Below the pieces are notes generated by a model, which saw only the letters and a program-made list of their open reading frames with translations, was not told the DNA's origin and searched no databases. The translations under genes and the position numbers were made by a program. Shown here piece by piece: positions 25,326 through 36,038 of a stretch of 64,000 nucleotides of DNA. The number at the start of each line of letters is the position of its first letter. Position 1 is the stretch's first letter. The stretch spans positions 1 to 64,000 of the forward strand of contig NZ_JSXC01000019.1 of NCBI RefSeq assembly GCF_000803215.1. Direction: 5' to 3'. The stretch comes from Pectobacterium fontis (GTDB taxonomy: Bacteria; Pseudomonadota; Gammaproteobacteria; Enterobacterales; Enterobacteriaceae).

Positions 25326-26547
25326 CATAACGGCTGATAATCTCGTCGATTAATTTTTGTCCAAGAAGACGCTTGTCGCATTGCGGCAACGCCGTGTCTC
25401 CACCTTGCCAAAAAAGGTGTAACGCATTGGTTTCACTGTTAAAACCATGCCCGGAAAGAGAGACGTTGTTCGCGCAAATCAGATCCAGCTTTTTACGCGC
25501 CAGTTTTTGCCGGGCGTATTCTTCCACATTCTGGGTTTCGGCAGCAAACCCGACAACATAGGGACGGTTTTTCGTCATGGCGGCGACACCGGCGATAATA
25601 TCCGGATTTTTGACCAGAGTGAGAGTCATTTCATCGCCCTGCTGACTCTGTTTTTTAATCTTCTCATCGGCGATATGTTTGGCACGATAATCTGCAACGG
25701 CAGCGCAACCAATAACAATATGTTGCTGTGCCGCGTGTTCCATCACCGCGTGTTCCATCTCCAACGCGCTGCCGACATCAATACGCGTGACGCCCAACGG
25801 AGTGGCAAGCGAAACCGGGCCGCTGACCAGTGTGACGTTAGCACCACGGGCGGCGGCGGCCTGCGCGATAGCAAAGCCCATTTTTCCTGAGCTGTGGTTA
25901 GTGATAAAGCGAACCGGGTCTAGCGCCTCTCTCGTCGGCCCTGCCGTCACCAGAATGTGCAGATGTTGCAGATCGTTGATGGCAGAAAAATGACGCTGTG
26001 CCAGCCCGACAATCTCCAGCGGGTCAATCATGCGCCCTGGCCCGATATCGCCGCACGCCTGACTGCCGCTATCCGGCCCCCAGACAGGTAAGCCACGAGA
26101 AGCCAGTGTGCGCAGGTTGTCCTGCGTGGGCTGTGCGCGGTACATCTGCTGATTCATCGCAGGGACAACGGCGATAGGCGCAGAGGTAGCCAGACAGATC
26201 GTGGTTAGCAGGTCGTTCGCCATGCCGGCGGCGACTCGGGCGATCAGATCGGCAGTGGCGGGGGCGAGAATGACTAAATCGGCCCATTTCCCCAGTTCAA
26301 TGTGTCCCATTGAGGCTTCCGCGGCGGGGTCAAGCAGATCGTCTGAGACCGGATAGCCGGAGACGGCTTGTAGCGTCAGTGGGGTGATGAATGCTTTGGC
26401 GGCAGATGTCATGACAACCCGTACCTCGGCTCCGGCATCGCGCAGGCGTCGTACCAGTTCTGGACACTTATATGCCGCGATACCACCGCTGATACCCAGC
26501 ACGATTCGTTTGCCGGAGAGTGCATTCAGGCTGGAAAATTCCGTCAT
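25306..26547 (-). CDS. coaBC: Bifunctional phosphopantothenoylcysteine decarboxylase/synthetase CoaBC
   Basis: Two consecutive steps of coenzyme A synthesis. The N-terminal CoaC flavoprotein domain has [10 protein letters not shown], the [19 protein letters not shown] segment, the PAMNQQMY motif and the catalytic cysteine in [13 protein letters not shown]. The C-terminal CoaB domain has [23 protein letters not shown] and the AAVADYR and KIKK segments. It is about 413 residues from this start. The frame begins at 26583, but the family N-terminus aligns with one of three adjacent ATG codons at 26553-26547. Overlaps dut. Confidence 0.95.
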   Translation of the reverse strand: MTEFSSLNALSGKRIVLGISGGIAAYKCPELVRRLRDAGAEVRVVMTSAAKAFITPLTLQAVSGYPVSDDLLDPAAEASMGHIELGKWADLVILAPATADLIARVAAGMANDLLTTICLATSAPIAVVPAMNQQMYRAQPTQDNLRTLASRGLPVWGPDSGSQACGDIGPGRMIDPLEIVGLAQRHFSAINDLQHLHILVTAGPTREALDPVRFITNHSSGKMGFAIAQAAAARGANVTLVSGPVSLATPLGVTRIDVGSALEMEHAVMEHAAQQHIVIGCAAVADYRAKHIADEKIKKQSQQGDEMTLTLVKNPDIIAGVAAMTKNRPYVVGFAAETQNVEEYARQKLARKKLDLICANNVSLSGHGFNSETNALHLFWQGGDTALPQCDKRLLGQKLIDEIISRYDEKNRR

Positions 26548-26736
26548 CATCATGGTCCGATTGAAAGTCAGAAGAGTCACCATTTTACCATAACCTTGCC
26601 GTCAGAGAGGAATCTTAAGGTCGCCGCTGTGGTTCCCCGAAGAAGATTGCGAGGCGCTTCGCAGCCTGTTATCGCCGATATCGTCCTGTTTTTACGGACG
26701 TGACATGATAGCGCTGAGTGCTACAGGGAGAGGGCG

Positions 26737-27402
26737 ATGGGTTGGGAAAAGGGATTGGCACCGCGTGAAAAGCTGGTGCGTTTAGGGGCTGAATCGCTGA
26801 CGGATGTTGAACTGCTGGCCATTTTTTTACGTACCGGGTTACCCGGCGTGCATGTGATGCAACTGGCAGAGGCGTTGCTGGTGCAGTTTGGGTCGTTATA
26901 TCAGTTGATGACGGCTGAGCAGTCTGCATTCCAGAGTGCCAAGGGGGTGGGAATATCAAAATATACGCAAATCAAGGCGATTGCAGAGCTGTCGCGACGG
27001 CTGTTTTTCTCACGTCTGGCGAAAGAGGATGCGATGCTCAATCCCCAGGCAACGGGTCAATATTTGCAGTTGCTACTCTCTCGGCGTGAGCGTGAGGTCT
27101 TTTTAGTTCTGTTTTTGGACAATCAGCACCACGTTATTCGCCATCAGGAGATGTTTGTTGGTACGATTAACAGCGTAGAAGTACACCCGCGTGAAATTGT
27201 GCGTGAAGCGCTAAAGGCAAATGCCGCCGCGCTGATTCTGGCGCATAATCATCCGTCGGGGAAAGCGGAGCCGAGTCAGGCTGACCGTGCGATAACCGAA
27301 CAGATTGTTAAAGCCTGTCTGTTAATGGAGATCCGCGTGCTCGATCATTTGGTCATTGGGCAGGGTGAATACGTTTCTTTTGCCGAGCGCGGCTGGATTT
27401 AA
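26737..27402 (+). CDS. radC: RadC family JAB1/MPN-domain protein
   Basis: The 221-residue protein has helix-hairpin-helix-like DNA-binding sequence in the N-terminal half ([20 protein letters not shown]) and the JAMM metal-binding motif HNHPSG-N7-SQAD near residue 170. The ending VSFAERGWI is conserved. Despite the name, its role in repair is unclear. It is divergent from coaBC, as in E. coli, with GGGAGAGGG before the start. Confidence 0.93.
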   Translation: MGWEKGLAPREKLVRLGAESLTDVELLAIFLRTGLPGVHVMQLAEALLVQFGSLYQLMTAEQSAFQSAKGVGISKYTQIKAIAELSRRLFFSRLAKEDAMLNPQATGQYLQLLLSRREREVFLVLFLDNQHHVIRHQEMFVGTINSVEVHPREIVREALKANAAALILAHNHPSGKAEPSQADRAITEQIVKACLLMEIRVLDHLVIGQGEYVSFAERGWI

Positions 27403-27445
27403 CAGATATTTGCGCGATCCAATGGGATCTTTAGCTGTTCGGGAC

Positions 27446-27474
27446 TTGAGCACTTACGCTTCAGAGCGTATACT
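27446..27474 (+). promoter_or_regulatory. rpmBG promoter
   Basis: -35 TTGAGC (27446-27451) and -10 TATACT (27469-27474) are separated by exactly 17 bp. Expected transcription start is near 27481, giving a leader of about 160 nt before rpmB. Confidence 0.75.
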
Positions 27475-27507
27475 ACGCCACCTTTGAGAATCTTGGGTGT
27501 GGCGTTA

Positions 27508-27574
27508 AGAGCCTATCTCAGCAGGTTTATCCTGATGACAGAGTCTTTTCAGTGAAGTTGCTGAGATGGGCTCT
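27508..27574 (+). other. Long stem-loop in the rpmB leader
   Basis: Fifteen-base inverted repeat, agagcctatctcagc (27508-27522) and gctgagatgggctct (27560-27574), complementary apart from one G-U pair, with about 37 bases between. It is inside the predicted rpmBG 5' leader and ends 65 bp before the rpmB start. It could be an autoregulatory ribosomal-protein leader; no T tract follows, so it is not a terminator. Confidence 0.5.
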
Positions 27575-27618
27575 AAAGCCTGACGAGGCGGCCAAACCCT
27601 ATACGAAGCTCGAGCTGA

Positions 27619-27876
<258 letters not shown>

Positions 27877-27884
27877 GGAACTGA

Positions 27885-28055
<171 letters not shown>

Positions 28056-28071
28056 TTTTAGCTTCTTAATG

Positions 28072-28099
28072 AAAAACCCGGCCTTGGTCGGGTTTTTTT
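28072..28099 (+). terminator. rpmBG terminator
   Basis: GC-rich stem (aaaacccg / cgggtttt) followed by nine T residues, 17 bp after the rpmG stop. Just before it, gaagctaaaat/attttagcttc overlapping the rpmG stop forms a second possible stem. Confidence 0.9.
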
Positions 28100-28188
28100 T
28101 TGCACTCATTTTCCCACTCTTCCTGTTGTATCCTTTTTGACGTTATGCCAGTTTTCTGAGTTTCTACAACTATCACGGTAATGAAAAT

Positions 28189-29568
28189 ATGGACTCGACA
28201 TTACACCAGATTTTGTTAGCGACACCGCATGCGCAACTCTTACTTTTGGTTGAATCAATTTATGGTTTGGAGCCAAAAGTAGACCAACGTATTGAAGCAC
28301 TGTTGTATCGCCAAAATAAAAATATCGCGGCGCGAGAGAAATCACTAAAACAACGTATTGTGTCGATTTCCCGTGGTAAACGATTTATTGATTATTACGA
28401 GAGTCATGAGTTTGCTATAGCGCTTGAGGCACTGGTTGATGATGTCGCTTATCTGATCGATGACGCGCCGCAACAGGCATTTGCGCTGATTGATGCGCTG
28501 ATGTCTACACATTCCCATGTCTACGAGCGGGCGGATGATTCGAATGGCGCTATTGGTGAGGCATATGTGGCGGCACTTGCGGTATGGATTAAGGCAGCAA
28601 GCCAGTGGCGAGCACAAGGTGAAAATACGTGGAATTGGCCTGATGAGGTAAAAAAACGGCATGAGAATAATGATTATGCCGTGTGGGATGGTGTGATTGC
28701 ACAAAGTGGGACGTTACTCACAGCGTCAGAGTTGTGGCAGTTGGCGCAGGATTTTGAACGTGAATATGCTGAGGCCTTAATCGGGGCTTCTGAAGAGGGG
28801 TATAACTCCCGTGCGATGAATGCGACGATCGGTATTTCTGGTGTAGCGGAAGCCTTGAAAGACGTTGCACTCTTTGAGCGTTCTGTACTTTTGGGATCCC
28901 CAGAACCTAACGAATTACAAAAACTCCATATTGCGGAGTTCTGCCTGTCGATCAATGAAGCACAGGCGGCGCTGAAATGGCTAATGGAACCGTTCCAGAG
29001 TTACAGCGAGGGCAAACGTCAGGTATTGCTGGATCAAGCCTACACTCAGCTTGGCGATCACGATGCGCTCCTGGCTTTACGACGCGAGGCCTATCAACAA
29101 CGTCCGGATTATACCCGGCTGCAAGCGTTGTTGGCTGTCTTGCAAGATGGGACGGAGCGAGAAACTTTACAGAATCAGGCTGCTGTCCGTGTGTTATCGA
29201 TGGAAAACGTTGAATCCAGAATTGATACGTTATTGGCGCTCAATGCTTATGAACAAGCATCGACACAACTCCTTGCCCATCGGGAAGTGCTCAATGTCTT
29301 TTTCGGGGTATTGTTGGGCTGGGTAGAACAGTTTCATGATGCCAAGTATCCTTTAGCCGAGGTGGTTTGCTATCGTTTACTGCTCGACGATATTTTGGCT
29401 TCTGGCCGGAGTAAGGCATATGATCACGCGGCAAATTATTACCGTAAGTTGGATAAGCTGGCTTCTCAGATAATCAGTCATGCACCGCTATCGGAATGGG
29501 CAGATTATCAGGCGCAGCTAAAACAGCAGCACGGTCGAAAATACTCATTTTGGCAGCGTCTGCAATAA
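28189..29568 (+). CDS. Uncharacterised helical-repeat protein
   Basis: A protein of 459 residues that I do not recognise with confidence; it may belong to the DUF6880-type hypothetical proteins. There is no signal peptide or membrane segment. The sequence is almost wholly alpha-helical, with many alanine/leucine helices in the C-terminal half (LGDHDALLALRREAYQQRP, LLALNAYEQASTQLLAHRE) that resemble TPR-like repeats. An N-terminal basic stretch reads NKNIAAREKSLKQRIVSISRG. It sits between rpmG and mutM, which are close neighbours in E. coli, so it is an insertion relative to that order. No partner gene is next to it. Ribosome site is weak. Confidence 0.8.
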   Translation: MDSTLHQILLATPHAQLLLLVESIYGLEPKVDQRIEALLYRQNKNIAAREKSLKQRIVSISRGKRFIDYYESHEFAIALEALVDDVAYLIDDAPQQAFALIDALMSTHSHVYERADDSNGAIGEAYVAALAVWIKAASQWRAQGENTWNWPDEVKKRHENNDYAVWDGVIAQSGTLLTASELWQLAQDFEREYAEALIGASEEGYNSRAMNATIGISGVAEALKDVALFERSVLLGSPEPNELQKLHIAEFCLSINEAQAALKWLMEPFQSYSEGKRQVLLDQAYTQLGDHDALLALRREAYQQRPDYTRLQALLAVLQDGTERETLQNQAAVRVLSMENVESRIDTLLALNAYEQASTQLLAHREVLNVFFGVLLGWVEQFHDAKYPLAEVVCYRLLLDDILASGRSKAYDHAANYYRKLDKLASQIISHAPLSEWADYQAQLKQQHGRKYSFWQRLQ

Positions 29569-29598
29569 TGGAGAGGCGCCGTTCAATAAAGGAAATGT

Positions 29599-30408
29599 AT
29601 GCCTGAATTACCTGAGGTTGAAACCAGTCGTCGGGGTATTTCCCCGTATCTCGTTGGTCATACCATCCTTTATGCGGAGGTGAGGAACACACGTCTGCGC
29701 TGGCCGGTATCGGCGGAGATCCTTTCACTGAGCGATGTACCTGTGCTCAGCGTGCGTCGGCGGGCAAAATATCTGCTGATTGAACTCACTCACGGCTGGA
29801 TGGTTGTGCATCTGGGTATGTCTGGCAGCCTGCGCGTGCTGCCGGAATACAGTGAACCGGAGAAGCACGATCATGTTGATTTGGTGATGGACAGCGGTAA
29901 GGTACTGCGTTACACCGACCCCCGGCGTTTTGGTGCCTGGCTGTGGACGGATAACCCTGAAACCTGCTCGGTACTGGCGCATTTGGGGCCAGAGCCATTA
30001 GAAGCTGAGTTCTCCGCCGATTATCTCTATCAGGCCTCACGCGGTAAAAAGACGGCAATTAAACAGTGGATTATGGATAACAAAGTGGTCGTTGGCGTCG
30101 GCAATATTTACGCAAGTGAATCGCTGTTTGCTGCGGGTATTCATCCTGACAGAGCCGCCGGATCGTTAAATGAAAACGACGCAGCCCGATTGGTCGGTGT
30201 GATTAAACAGGTGCTACAGCGTTCGATTGAGCAGGGCGGTACGACGCTGCGTGACTTTTTGCAATCAGACGGCAAGCCCGGTTATTTCGCGCAGGAGCTG
30301 CGAGTCTATGGCCGCAACGGTGAACCCTGTCGTACCTGTGGAACGCCGATCGACACTGCCAAGCATGGACAACGCAGTACGTTTTTTTGCCGGCGTTGTC
30401 AGGTATAG
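29599..30408 (+). CDS. mutM: Formamidopyrimidine-DNA glycosylase
   Basis: The 269-residue base-excision enzyme removes 8-oxoguanine and formamidopyrimidines. The catalytic N-terminal PELPEVE after Met, the lysine in [11 protein letters not shown], the helix-two-turn-helix near [12 protein letters not shown] and the C-terminal zinc finger (CRTCG ... CRRC, residues about 245-267) are all intact. Confidence 0.97.
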   Translation: MPELPEVETSRRGISPYLVGHTILYAEVRNTRLRWPVSAEILSLSDVPVLSVRRRAKYLLIELTHGWMVVHLGMSGSLRVLPEYSEPEKHDHVDLVMDSGKVLRYTDPRRFGAWLWTDNPETCSVLAHLGPEPLEAEFSADYLYQASRGKKTAIKQWIMDNKVVVGVGNIYASESLFAAGIHPDRAAGSLNENDAARLVGVIKQVLQRSIEQGGTTLRDFLQSDGKPGYFAQELRVYGRNGEPCRTCGTPIDTAKHGQRSTFFCRRCQV

Positions 30409-30498
30409 AGGGAAAAATATAATGATTACATTAAGTTATAAATAAAAGCTTGATTAGATTATTAAATTGATAAACATTAAAAAGAGTATAGACGTAAT

Positions 30499-31356
30499 AT
30501 GAAAACACTATTTTATACGCTTGCCTTTGGGAAACAGGAATATTATCTGCAAAGCCAGCTATTGATTATTTCTTTTCTGAAAAACAGAGTGCCTGATTCT
30601 ATTTTTAGACTATATACAGATAAACCAGGTTTTTTTGATTTCTTAGCCGATGAAATAGAAATTTTTCCTATTGATAAAAAATACTTACAAGAATGTATAG
30701 GGGCTCATAAAGGGTATGTTTTTTCGGTTAAATTAAATCTTATAAAACGTGTCGCAATGGAGAAGGATTTTGATGCTACCGTTTTTCTAGATACAGATGT
30801 CGTCGCGTATCAATCATTGAGTTCATTAGTTAGCACCATATATCATGGTGGGTCAGTTATGTATCAACGAGAGAAAAAATATTCAAGAGAGTCGAAAAAA
30901 GAATATTGGAATGCTCTTTGTGCGATTGATACGCTGGAATATCGTGTTGATATCACATCGAGTCAATGGAATTCTGGTGTCGTTGGGTTACCACAGGGAT
31001 GGGAAAATAAAATGCAGGATGCATCTGTCATTATGGATGAACTGCACGAATATGGTGTCAAACAGCATACTCTAGAACAAGTTGCTATTTCCGTCGTGCT
31101 GGAAAGCACAGGTAATATCCATCCTGCTACAGATAGTTTTATTCATTACTATGCTAATAAGTGTGCTTGGGAAGGATTGTGTGATGAATTGGAGAAATTA
31201 AAAAATAGTAATGTTGATGTTTGTCATTTAATTGATTGGTTTGGTGCTATAAAAACGCTGCCAGCGGCATTGCCTGATAAAGAAAATATTTTTTACCGTC
31301 TAATTGGCAAATGGAAAAAGAGTATCCAGAAACGTCTGTTACTCTCAAAAAAATGA
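30499..31356 (+). CDS. Putative glycosyltransferase-like protein (unrecognised family)
   Basis: The 285-residue protein is AT-rich in codon use. It opens with MKTLFYTLAFGKQEYYLQS, and residues 90-105 hold VFLDTDVVAY, a DXD-type metal site seen in GT-A glycosyltransferases; later SQWNSGVVGL resembles the acceptor-side loop of GT8-like enzymes. No membrane segment except weak hydrophobics. It is transcribed opposite to the LPS genes and stands at the edge of the low-GC block. A sugar transferase acting on LPS or another surface glycan is a reasonable guess, not proven. Confidence 0.6.
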   Translation: MKTLFYTLAFGKQEYYLQSQLLIISFLKNRVPDSIFRLYTDKPGFFDFLADEIEIFPIDKKYLQECIGAHKGYVFSVKLNLIKRVAMEKDFDATVFLDTDVVAYQSLSSLVSTIYHGGSVMYQREKKYSRESKKEYWNALCAIDTLEYRVDITSSQWNSGVVGLPQGWENKMQDASVIMDELHEYGVKQHTLEQVAISVVLESTGNIHPATDSFIHYYANKCAWEGLCDELEKLKNSNVDVCHLIDWFGAIKTLPAALPDKENIFYRLIGKWKKSIQKRLLLSKK

Positions 31357-31464
31357 AACTAATAACCTATCCCAAAAGGGACTCATCGTTAATAAGTAAT
31401 GATTATTTATGAGGGGAAAATGGTGGGTAATACGTGGAAAATCAGTATAAACCTTAGGGAAAAG

Positions 31465-31486
31465 GCATCCTCTTGCAAGAGGATGC
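31465..31486. repeat. Perfect 22-bp palindrome
   Basis: gcatcctcttgcaagaggatgc reads as its own complement. On the minus strand it is followed by CCTTTTCCC, so it might terminate transcription from the IS3-type remnant. It lies directly after that remnant's stop. Confidence 0.45.
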
Positions 31487-31490
31487 TGCG

Positions 31491-31596
31491 TTAGCTAGAC
31501 ATATCCGTGACGGGGGATTGAATGAGCGTTGATACGGTCAGCACTTCCTGACAAAGTTCAGGTGTGTATTTTTTACGTGCTGTCTGGTTTTATCAT
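31491..31596 (-). pseudogene. IS3-family transposase OrfA remnant
   Basis: On the minus strand a good ribosome site (GAGGAG) precedes ATG at 31596. After five or six codons, a one-base frameshift is needed to reach TARKKYTPELCQEVLTVS, the familiar OrfA N-terminus (ARKKYTPE-type). The frame then stops at 31491. The sequence upstream (about 31600-31650) resembles an IS end. The rest of the element is missing, so this is a dead scar between two glycosyltransferase genes. Confidence 0.55.
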
Positions 31597-31674
31597 GTGA
31601 GTCTCCTCTGTCACTGAGTCTACTCACTTCGCCACGAGTCCACTATTGCTGGGTAGGATCATACCTGGCTTTGT

Positions 31675-32568
31675 CTATTTCGCGAGAAACCCGAAAAGAT
31701 AGCGGAACCACCATAAAGGCCTCCACCATTTCTTCAACGGAGGAAGAGTGTGTGGCATGATGGTATTTTGGTATTTTACTTCCCAAGTATAATTAAGGAA
31801 TATGCGGCTATGTCCATATTCAGCTCCGAATAATGCACACTCTTGTTTTTTTCTCAGATCGACGGGGGTATTTGCGCTAAGATCTCTATTTAATGAATGA
31901 TAGCTTGCTTTACGATCTACATTTCTCTCAAAACAACGAATATATTTTGGAAGGTAACGTTGTTTAGATCCTTGATATTTATGGAATTTTACGAAGCGAA
32001 AATCTTCAGAACCGTAGTTCCCTGCAAATTCTTCATCATATCCCCAAAAACGCATAAACCTAGCTCGTGACATAAAGAAGGTATTGGAGTGACCATGATA
32101 GCGATCGCCGATATTATAGGTTTTTCCCCGATCGACGAAACCATTTTCGCGGCATTCATGGTAGATTTTATAGAAATTTCTACCTGGATTTTTATGGTTA
32201 ATAAGATAAAGAAATGTATTTTCTGGTAGTTCTTGATCAAGATCGAGAATAATTATCTTATCAGATTTCGCATAGGTGACACCGAGGTTTCTTGCTCCGG
32301 CCTGATTCCAACGAATATCCTCTTTTATGCGTAACCAAGTGATGTTCAGTTCATATTCACCCGTATCATATTCAATCGGTGATCCGTCATCGACGATAAC
32401 AAACTCAACTACCTCACGAATATATAAAGGAAGTTTTTCATATTCTCTTAACAGAGTGAAAACTGATTGAGGGTTGTCTTGGTTACAGTAAAAATGTGTA
32501 ACGTAACTTAGCTTAATATGCTGTTTATCAAGAGGGTGTCGTTGAGTGATTGAATAATTATTTTCCAT
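31675..32568 (-). CDS. Family 2-like glycosyltransferase
   Basis: The 297-residue protein has a GT-A fold signature: KLSYVTHFYCNQDNPQS, VVEFVIVDDGSP near residue 55 (nucleotide-sugar binding), GARNLGV, then IIILDLDQELP with the DXD-type site, and the acceptor motif GYDEEFAGNYGSEDFRF near 180. No membrane anchors, though the C-terminus is tryptophan- and aromatic-rich. It lies after coaD in the same direction as the waa genes; acceptor unknown, probably LPS core. Confidence 0.8.
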   Translation of the reverse strand: MENNYSITQRHPLDKQHIKLSYVTHFYCNQDNPQSVFTLLREYEKLPLYIREVVEFVIVDDGSPIEYDTGEYELNITWLRIKEDIRWNQAGARNLGVTYAKSDKIIILDLDQELPENTFLYLINHKNPGRNFYKIYHECRENGFVDRGKTYNIGDRYHGHSNTFFMSRARFMRFWGYDEEFAGNYGSEDFRFVKFHKYQGSKQRYLPKYIRCFERNVDRKASYHSLNRDLSANTPVDLRKKQECALFGAEYGHSRIFLNYTWEVKYQNTIMPHTLPPLKKWWRPLWWFRYLFGFLAK

Positions 32569-32706
32569 TTTTACTATTCCTAAAATAGATCTATTTATAA
32601 ATATTTTTATCTGATAGTAGTTGAAAGATTTTTTTATTATTTAATCCCCATTATTCAGTCTATTTTTTAATAGCTAGAGGGTATATTCAAAGAAAAAATA
32701 ATTCCT

Positions 32707-33207
<501 letters not shown>

Positions 33208-33210
33208 TCA

Positions 33211-34488
33211 TCACTGTGTTCGCTGAGGTAAATAAGGTTCCAGTAGCGTTAGTAGCATCTGTAGCGCACCCTGATTTTGGTGTAACACCTCCACGGCGTG
33301 CCGGCCATAGTAGAGGCGATAATCCTCGTCAGCGAGCAGCTTCCCCACCTCTTTTCCAAGCGAATCTGCATTGGTCACGGTAATCAACCCGTCAGCTTGT
33401 TCAAGCTTGTTGCAGATGTCTTTAAAGTTGAACGTGTGCGGCCCCATTAATACTGGAATAGCATGAGCTGCCGCTTCCAGCGGATTATGACCGCCTCGTT
33501 CGACCAAACTCCCTCCGACAAAAGCCAGATCGGCGATACCGTATAACAGCATCAGTTCGCCCATGGTATCGCCAATGACCACCTGAGTGTTTGCAGATGG
33601 TTGTTCACCGCTGCTGCGCAGGGTGTAGGTGAACCCCAGATTTTCTGCCAATGCCTGCGTGGTGGCGAAACGTTCTGGGTGGCGAGGCACCAGAATCAGT
33701 AATAAGTCAGGGTAGGTGCCAAGCAGTTGTCGATGAGCGTCCAGAATGATCGCTTCCTCACCCTCGTGCGTACTCGTGGCGATCCATACTGGACGATGTG
33801 CCGCCCATTGCCGGCGCAATGTCACTGCGCGTGCCGCCAGTTCTGGCGTCACGGAGATATCAAATTTGAGGCTACCTGTCACTTTCAGGCTTGAGCGCTT
33901 CAGGCCAAGATCGATAAATCGATTCCCATCTTCCTGATTCTGTGCGGCGACGAGGGTAATGCGCCGCAAGATATGGCGCATTAGCTTGCCGATTTTTTTA
34001 TAACCCGCCGCGGAGCGTTCAGACAGTCTTGCATTGGCAATGACTAACGGAATCTCGCGCTTGTGCAATTCCGCGATCAGATTTGGCCACAGTTCGGTTT
34101 CCATAATGATGACAATTTTTGGACGAACCTGGTCGAAAAAACGTTTCAGGGCGCAGGGCAAATCATAAGGCAGGTAAACGTGATACACCGTGTCGCCAAA
34201 AGCGGAGCGCACGCGTTCGGAGCCGGTGGGCGTCATGGTGGTTACTGTAATCGGTAGATTGGGGTAACGATGGCGCAGTGCTCTCACTAAGGGAATGGCG
34301 GCGAGTGTTTCACCCACCGACACTGAATGCAGCATGATACCGTCTGGCTTCACTTTCTCTGCACAAAAACCGTAGCGCTCACCCCAGCGCCGACGATAGG
34401 CCGGAGCCTTGCGACCACGAAGCCACAAGCGAAGCCAAATCAACGGTTGAATGAGGTACAGGATAATGGTGTAGAGAGTTTGTAGCAT
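33211..34488 (-). CDS. waaA: Kdo transferase WaaA (KdtA)
   Basis: The 425-residue bifunctional enzyme adds two Kdo residues from CMP-Kdo to lipid IVA on the inner face of the inner membrane. It has a N-terminal membrane anchor (YTIILYLIQPLIWLRLWL), the GERYG motif with HSVSVGET, METELWPNLI near residue 130, and the C-terminal GT-B donor region SLVERGGHNPLEAAAHAIPV. Length is that of E. coli WaaA. It is followed by coaD. Confidence 0.97.
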   Translation of the reverse strand: MLQTLYTIILYLIQPLIWLRLWLRGRKAPAYRRRWGERYGFCAEKVKPDGIMLHSVSVGETLAAIPLVRALRHRYPNLPITVTTMTPTGSERVRSAFGDTVYHVYLPYDLPCALKRFFDQVRPKIVIIMETELWPNLIAELHKREIPLVIANARLSERSAAGYKKIGKLMRHILRRITLVAAQNQEDGNRFIDLGLKRSSLKVTGSLKFDISVTPELAARAVTLRRQWAAHRPVWIATSTHEGEEAIILDAHRQLLGTYPDLLLILVPRHPERFATTQALAENLGFTYTLRSSGEQPSANTQVVIGDTMGELMLLYGIADLAFVGGSLVERGGHNPLEAAAHAIPVLMGPHTFNFKDICNKLEQADGLITVTNADSLGKEVGKLLADEDYRLYYGRHAVEVLHQNQGALQMLLTLLEPYLPQRTQ

Positions 34489-35146
34489 AAGGTTTACTGT
34501 TATCGGTTATCGCTGGGGTGATTTTATCGGGTTCGTGAGGATAAGGCTATTTGTAAAATGGATGTCGTTTATTCCCCCGGGTGCCCTTCCCCGTAAAAAT
34601 AGCTGGGGTGTGCATATGGCCGCAATTGTTGAGTTTGGTTCGGGATAAACAGGCAACCGGACAATCCGACTATATCCATATGCACCTTACTTATGAGACA
34701 CTTGTATCTATTTAGAATTTCCACGGAAGATATGCTTCGTTTTTCTTATGATGCTCTTGCATTCATTAATAATGTTTTTCTTTAGTCGCTGCAAAGGGTA
34801 AATAAAAAATAGCCATAATCGATCTTTTCCTTCCAGTATAACGATAGGGTCTTTAAGCTGACTGTAGTGACTTTTGTTAAGCAGTCTTAGGGCCTCTTCG
34901 GGAACATTTCGGTATTTTAACCCTATGTTACGATGATTTTCTTCATGGTGGGGAAACTCAGTGTATGCCTTTTCTTAGACAATTCATGACTGTGTCATTC
35001 TTGGATAAATTATATTTATCGACTTTATATTTTTTATAAATTAATTTTTTAATGATTTGAATGGTGATGTATTTTAAATAACCATCCCATATCTATGTAT
35101 AGACGATAATGAGATCTATTCCTACTTTTTGGTAGATATGCCAGCC
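34489..35146. other. Gene-poor region carrying a decayed coding fragment
   Basis: This 658-bp gap upstream of waaA contains one decayed reading frame (34708-34974, annotated separately). The rest is AT-rich, with no further coding sequence that I can support. The waaA promoter should lie between 34489 and about 34650. Confidence 0.5.
34708..34974 (-). pseudogene. C-terminal remnant of a surface-polysaccharide gene
   Basis: A minus-strand frame is open for 88 codons and ends at TAG (34708-34710), but a stop lies just upstream at 34975-34977 and there is no start. It encodes protein-like sequence: KAYTEFPHHEENHRNIGLK, YRNVPEEALRLLNKSHYSQL and RLWLFFIYPLQRLKK, ending in a lysine-rich tail. I do not recognise the family. 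Location within the waa locus and lysine-rich end suggest a former LPS core or polysaccharide enzyme. Confidence 0.5.
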
Positions 35147-35791
35147 TTATATAGCCCTGTTATTCTTTTTTAAAGAAGGAAGGTTGAAAAATAATCTCAA
35201 ATAGTCTTTGTAATATAAAATTCGACCTTTAAAAAAGTCTGGTCCATTAAGTGGTTTTCCATCATCGTTTAGTATTTTGTTTTTTATTCCTGTTGTGAAA
35301 AAAATCTTTCTTTCAAAGGGTAGCTCATGAAATTCAGCCTCATTTTTTTCTTTATTTTTGTCAAAATATGTATCGCATAATTTGAAAATTATGGCATTTA
35401 TTCCATTTTCTTGAATGTAACTAATAAGTCTCATCCTTCGACGATTCCATTTATCTATTGCTTCATTGTTATCTTTATAATGAAGGAAATGAATAATACA
35501 CCCTTCAATGTTAGCAATAGGATACGCGTTACTAGATTTATTGAAATGGCTTTCGTTTATCTCTATGCTAATGTTATTTTCTATATTTCTTATGAATTTA
35601 ATGTAATCGCTTGATTTTAAAAACAGGCCAACAAAGGGAGTGTTATATTCTCGGTTTACTATCTCATATAACTTGTTACCCCAACAATTGTTTGAAATTA
35701 TACAAAATTTCTTTTTCCGCAATATAATAAAATCTAGCCTTTTTGCGAGAGAACCCGATAGATTTATTACGGTTTTTTTTAGATTTTCCAT
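35147..35791 (-). CDS. DUF1919 family protein
   Basis: The 214-residue protein has the DUF1919 pattern: FCIISNNCWGNKLYE near residue 30, NTPFVGLFLKSSDYIKFI, then IHFLHYKDNNEAIDKWNRRR with conserved HFLHY and W-RR. Such proteins occur in capsule, exopolysaccharide and LPS clusters, and their biochemical activity is not established to my knowledge. Its base composition is strongly AT-rich, like the neighbours. It lies after the GT-B-like gene in the same direction, 247 bp away. Confidence 0.75.
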   Translation of the reverse strand: MENLKKTVINLSGSLAKRLDFIILRKKKFCIISNNCWGNKLYEIVNREYNTPFVGLFLKSSDYIKFIRNIENNISIEINESHFNKSSNAYPIANIEGCIIHFLHYKDNNEAIDKWNRRRMRLISYIQENGINAIIFKLCDTYFDKNKEKNEAEFHELPFERKIFFTTGIKNKILNDDGKPLNGPDFFKGRILYYKDYLRLFFNLPSLKKNNRAI

Positions 35792-36038
35792 TTTGATCTG
35801 TTGTTATCTTTTGTCGTGTATTTAATATTGTGATTTTCGGTCTTATATCAGTACTGCTAATGTTGAGCGTCTTTGGGCGTTCTTTGTCGCTTAAAAGCGT
35901 TTTTTGCACAATTATAAAAATACAGATTTGTACAAAAACAGTTACGGAATACATCCGAGCCATTAATATCTTTTCTACAAATCAACGAGCCTGTTTGATG
36001 AATGCGGGATTGTATACTTGCTCATCGCTCATCATTTT

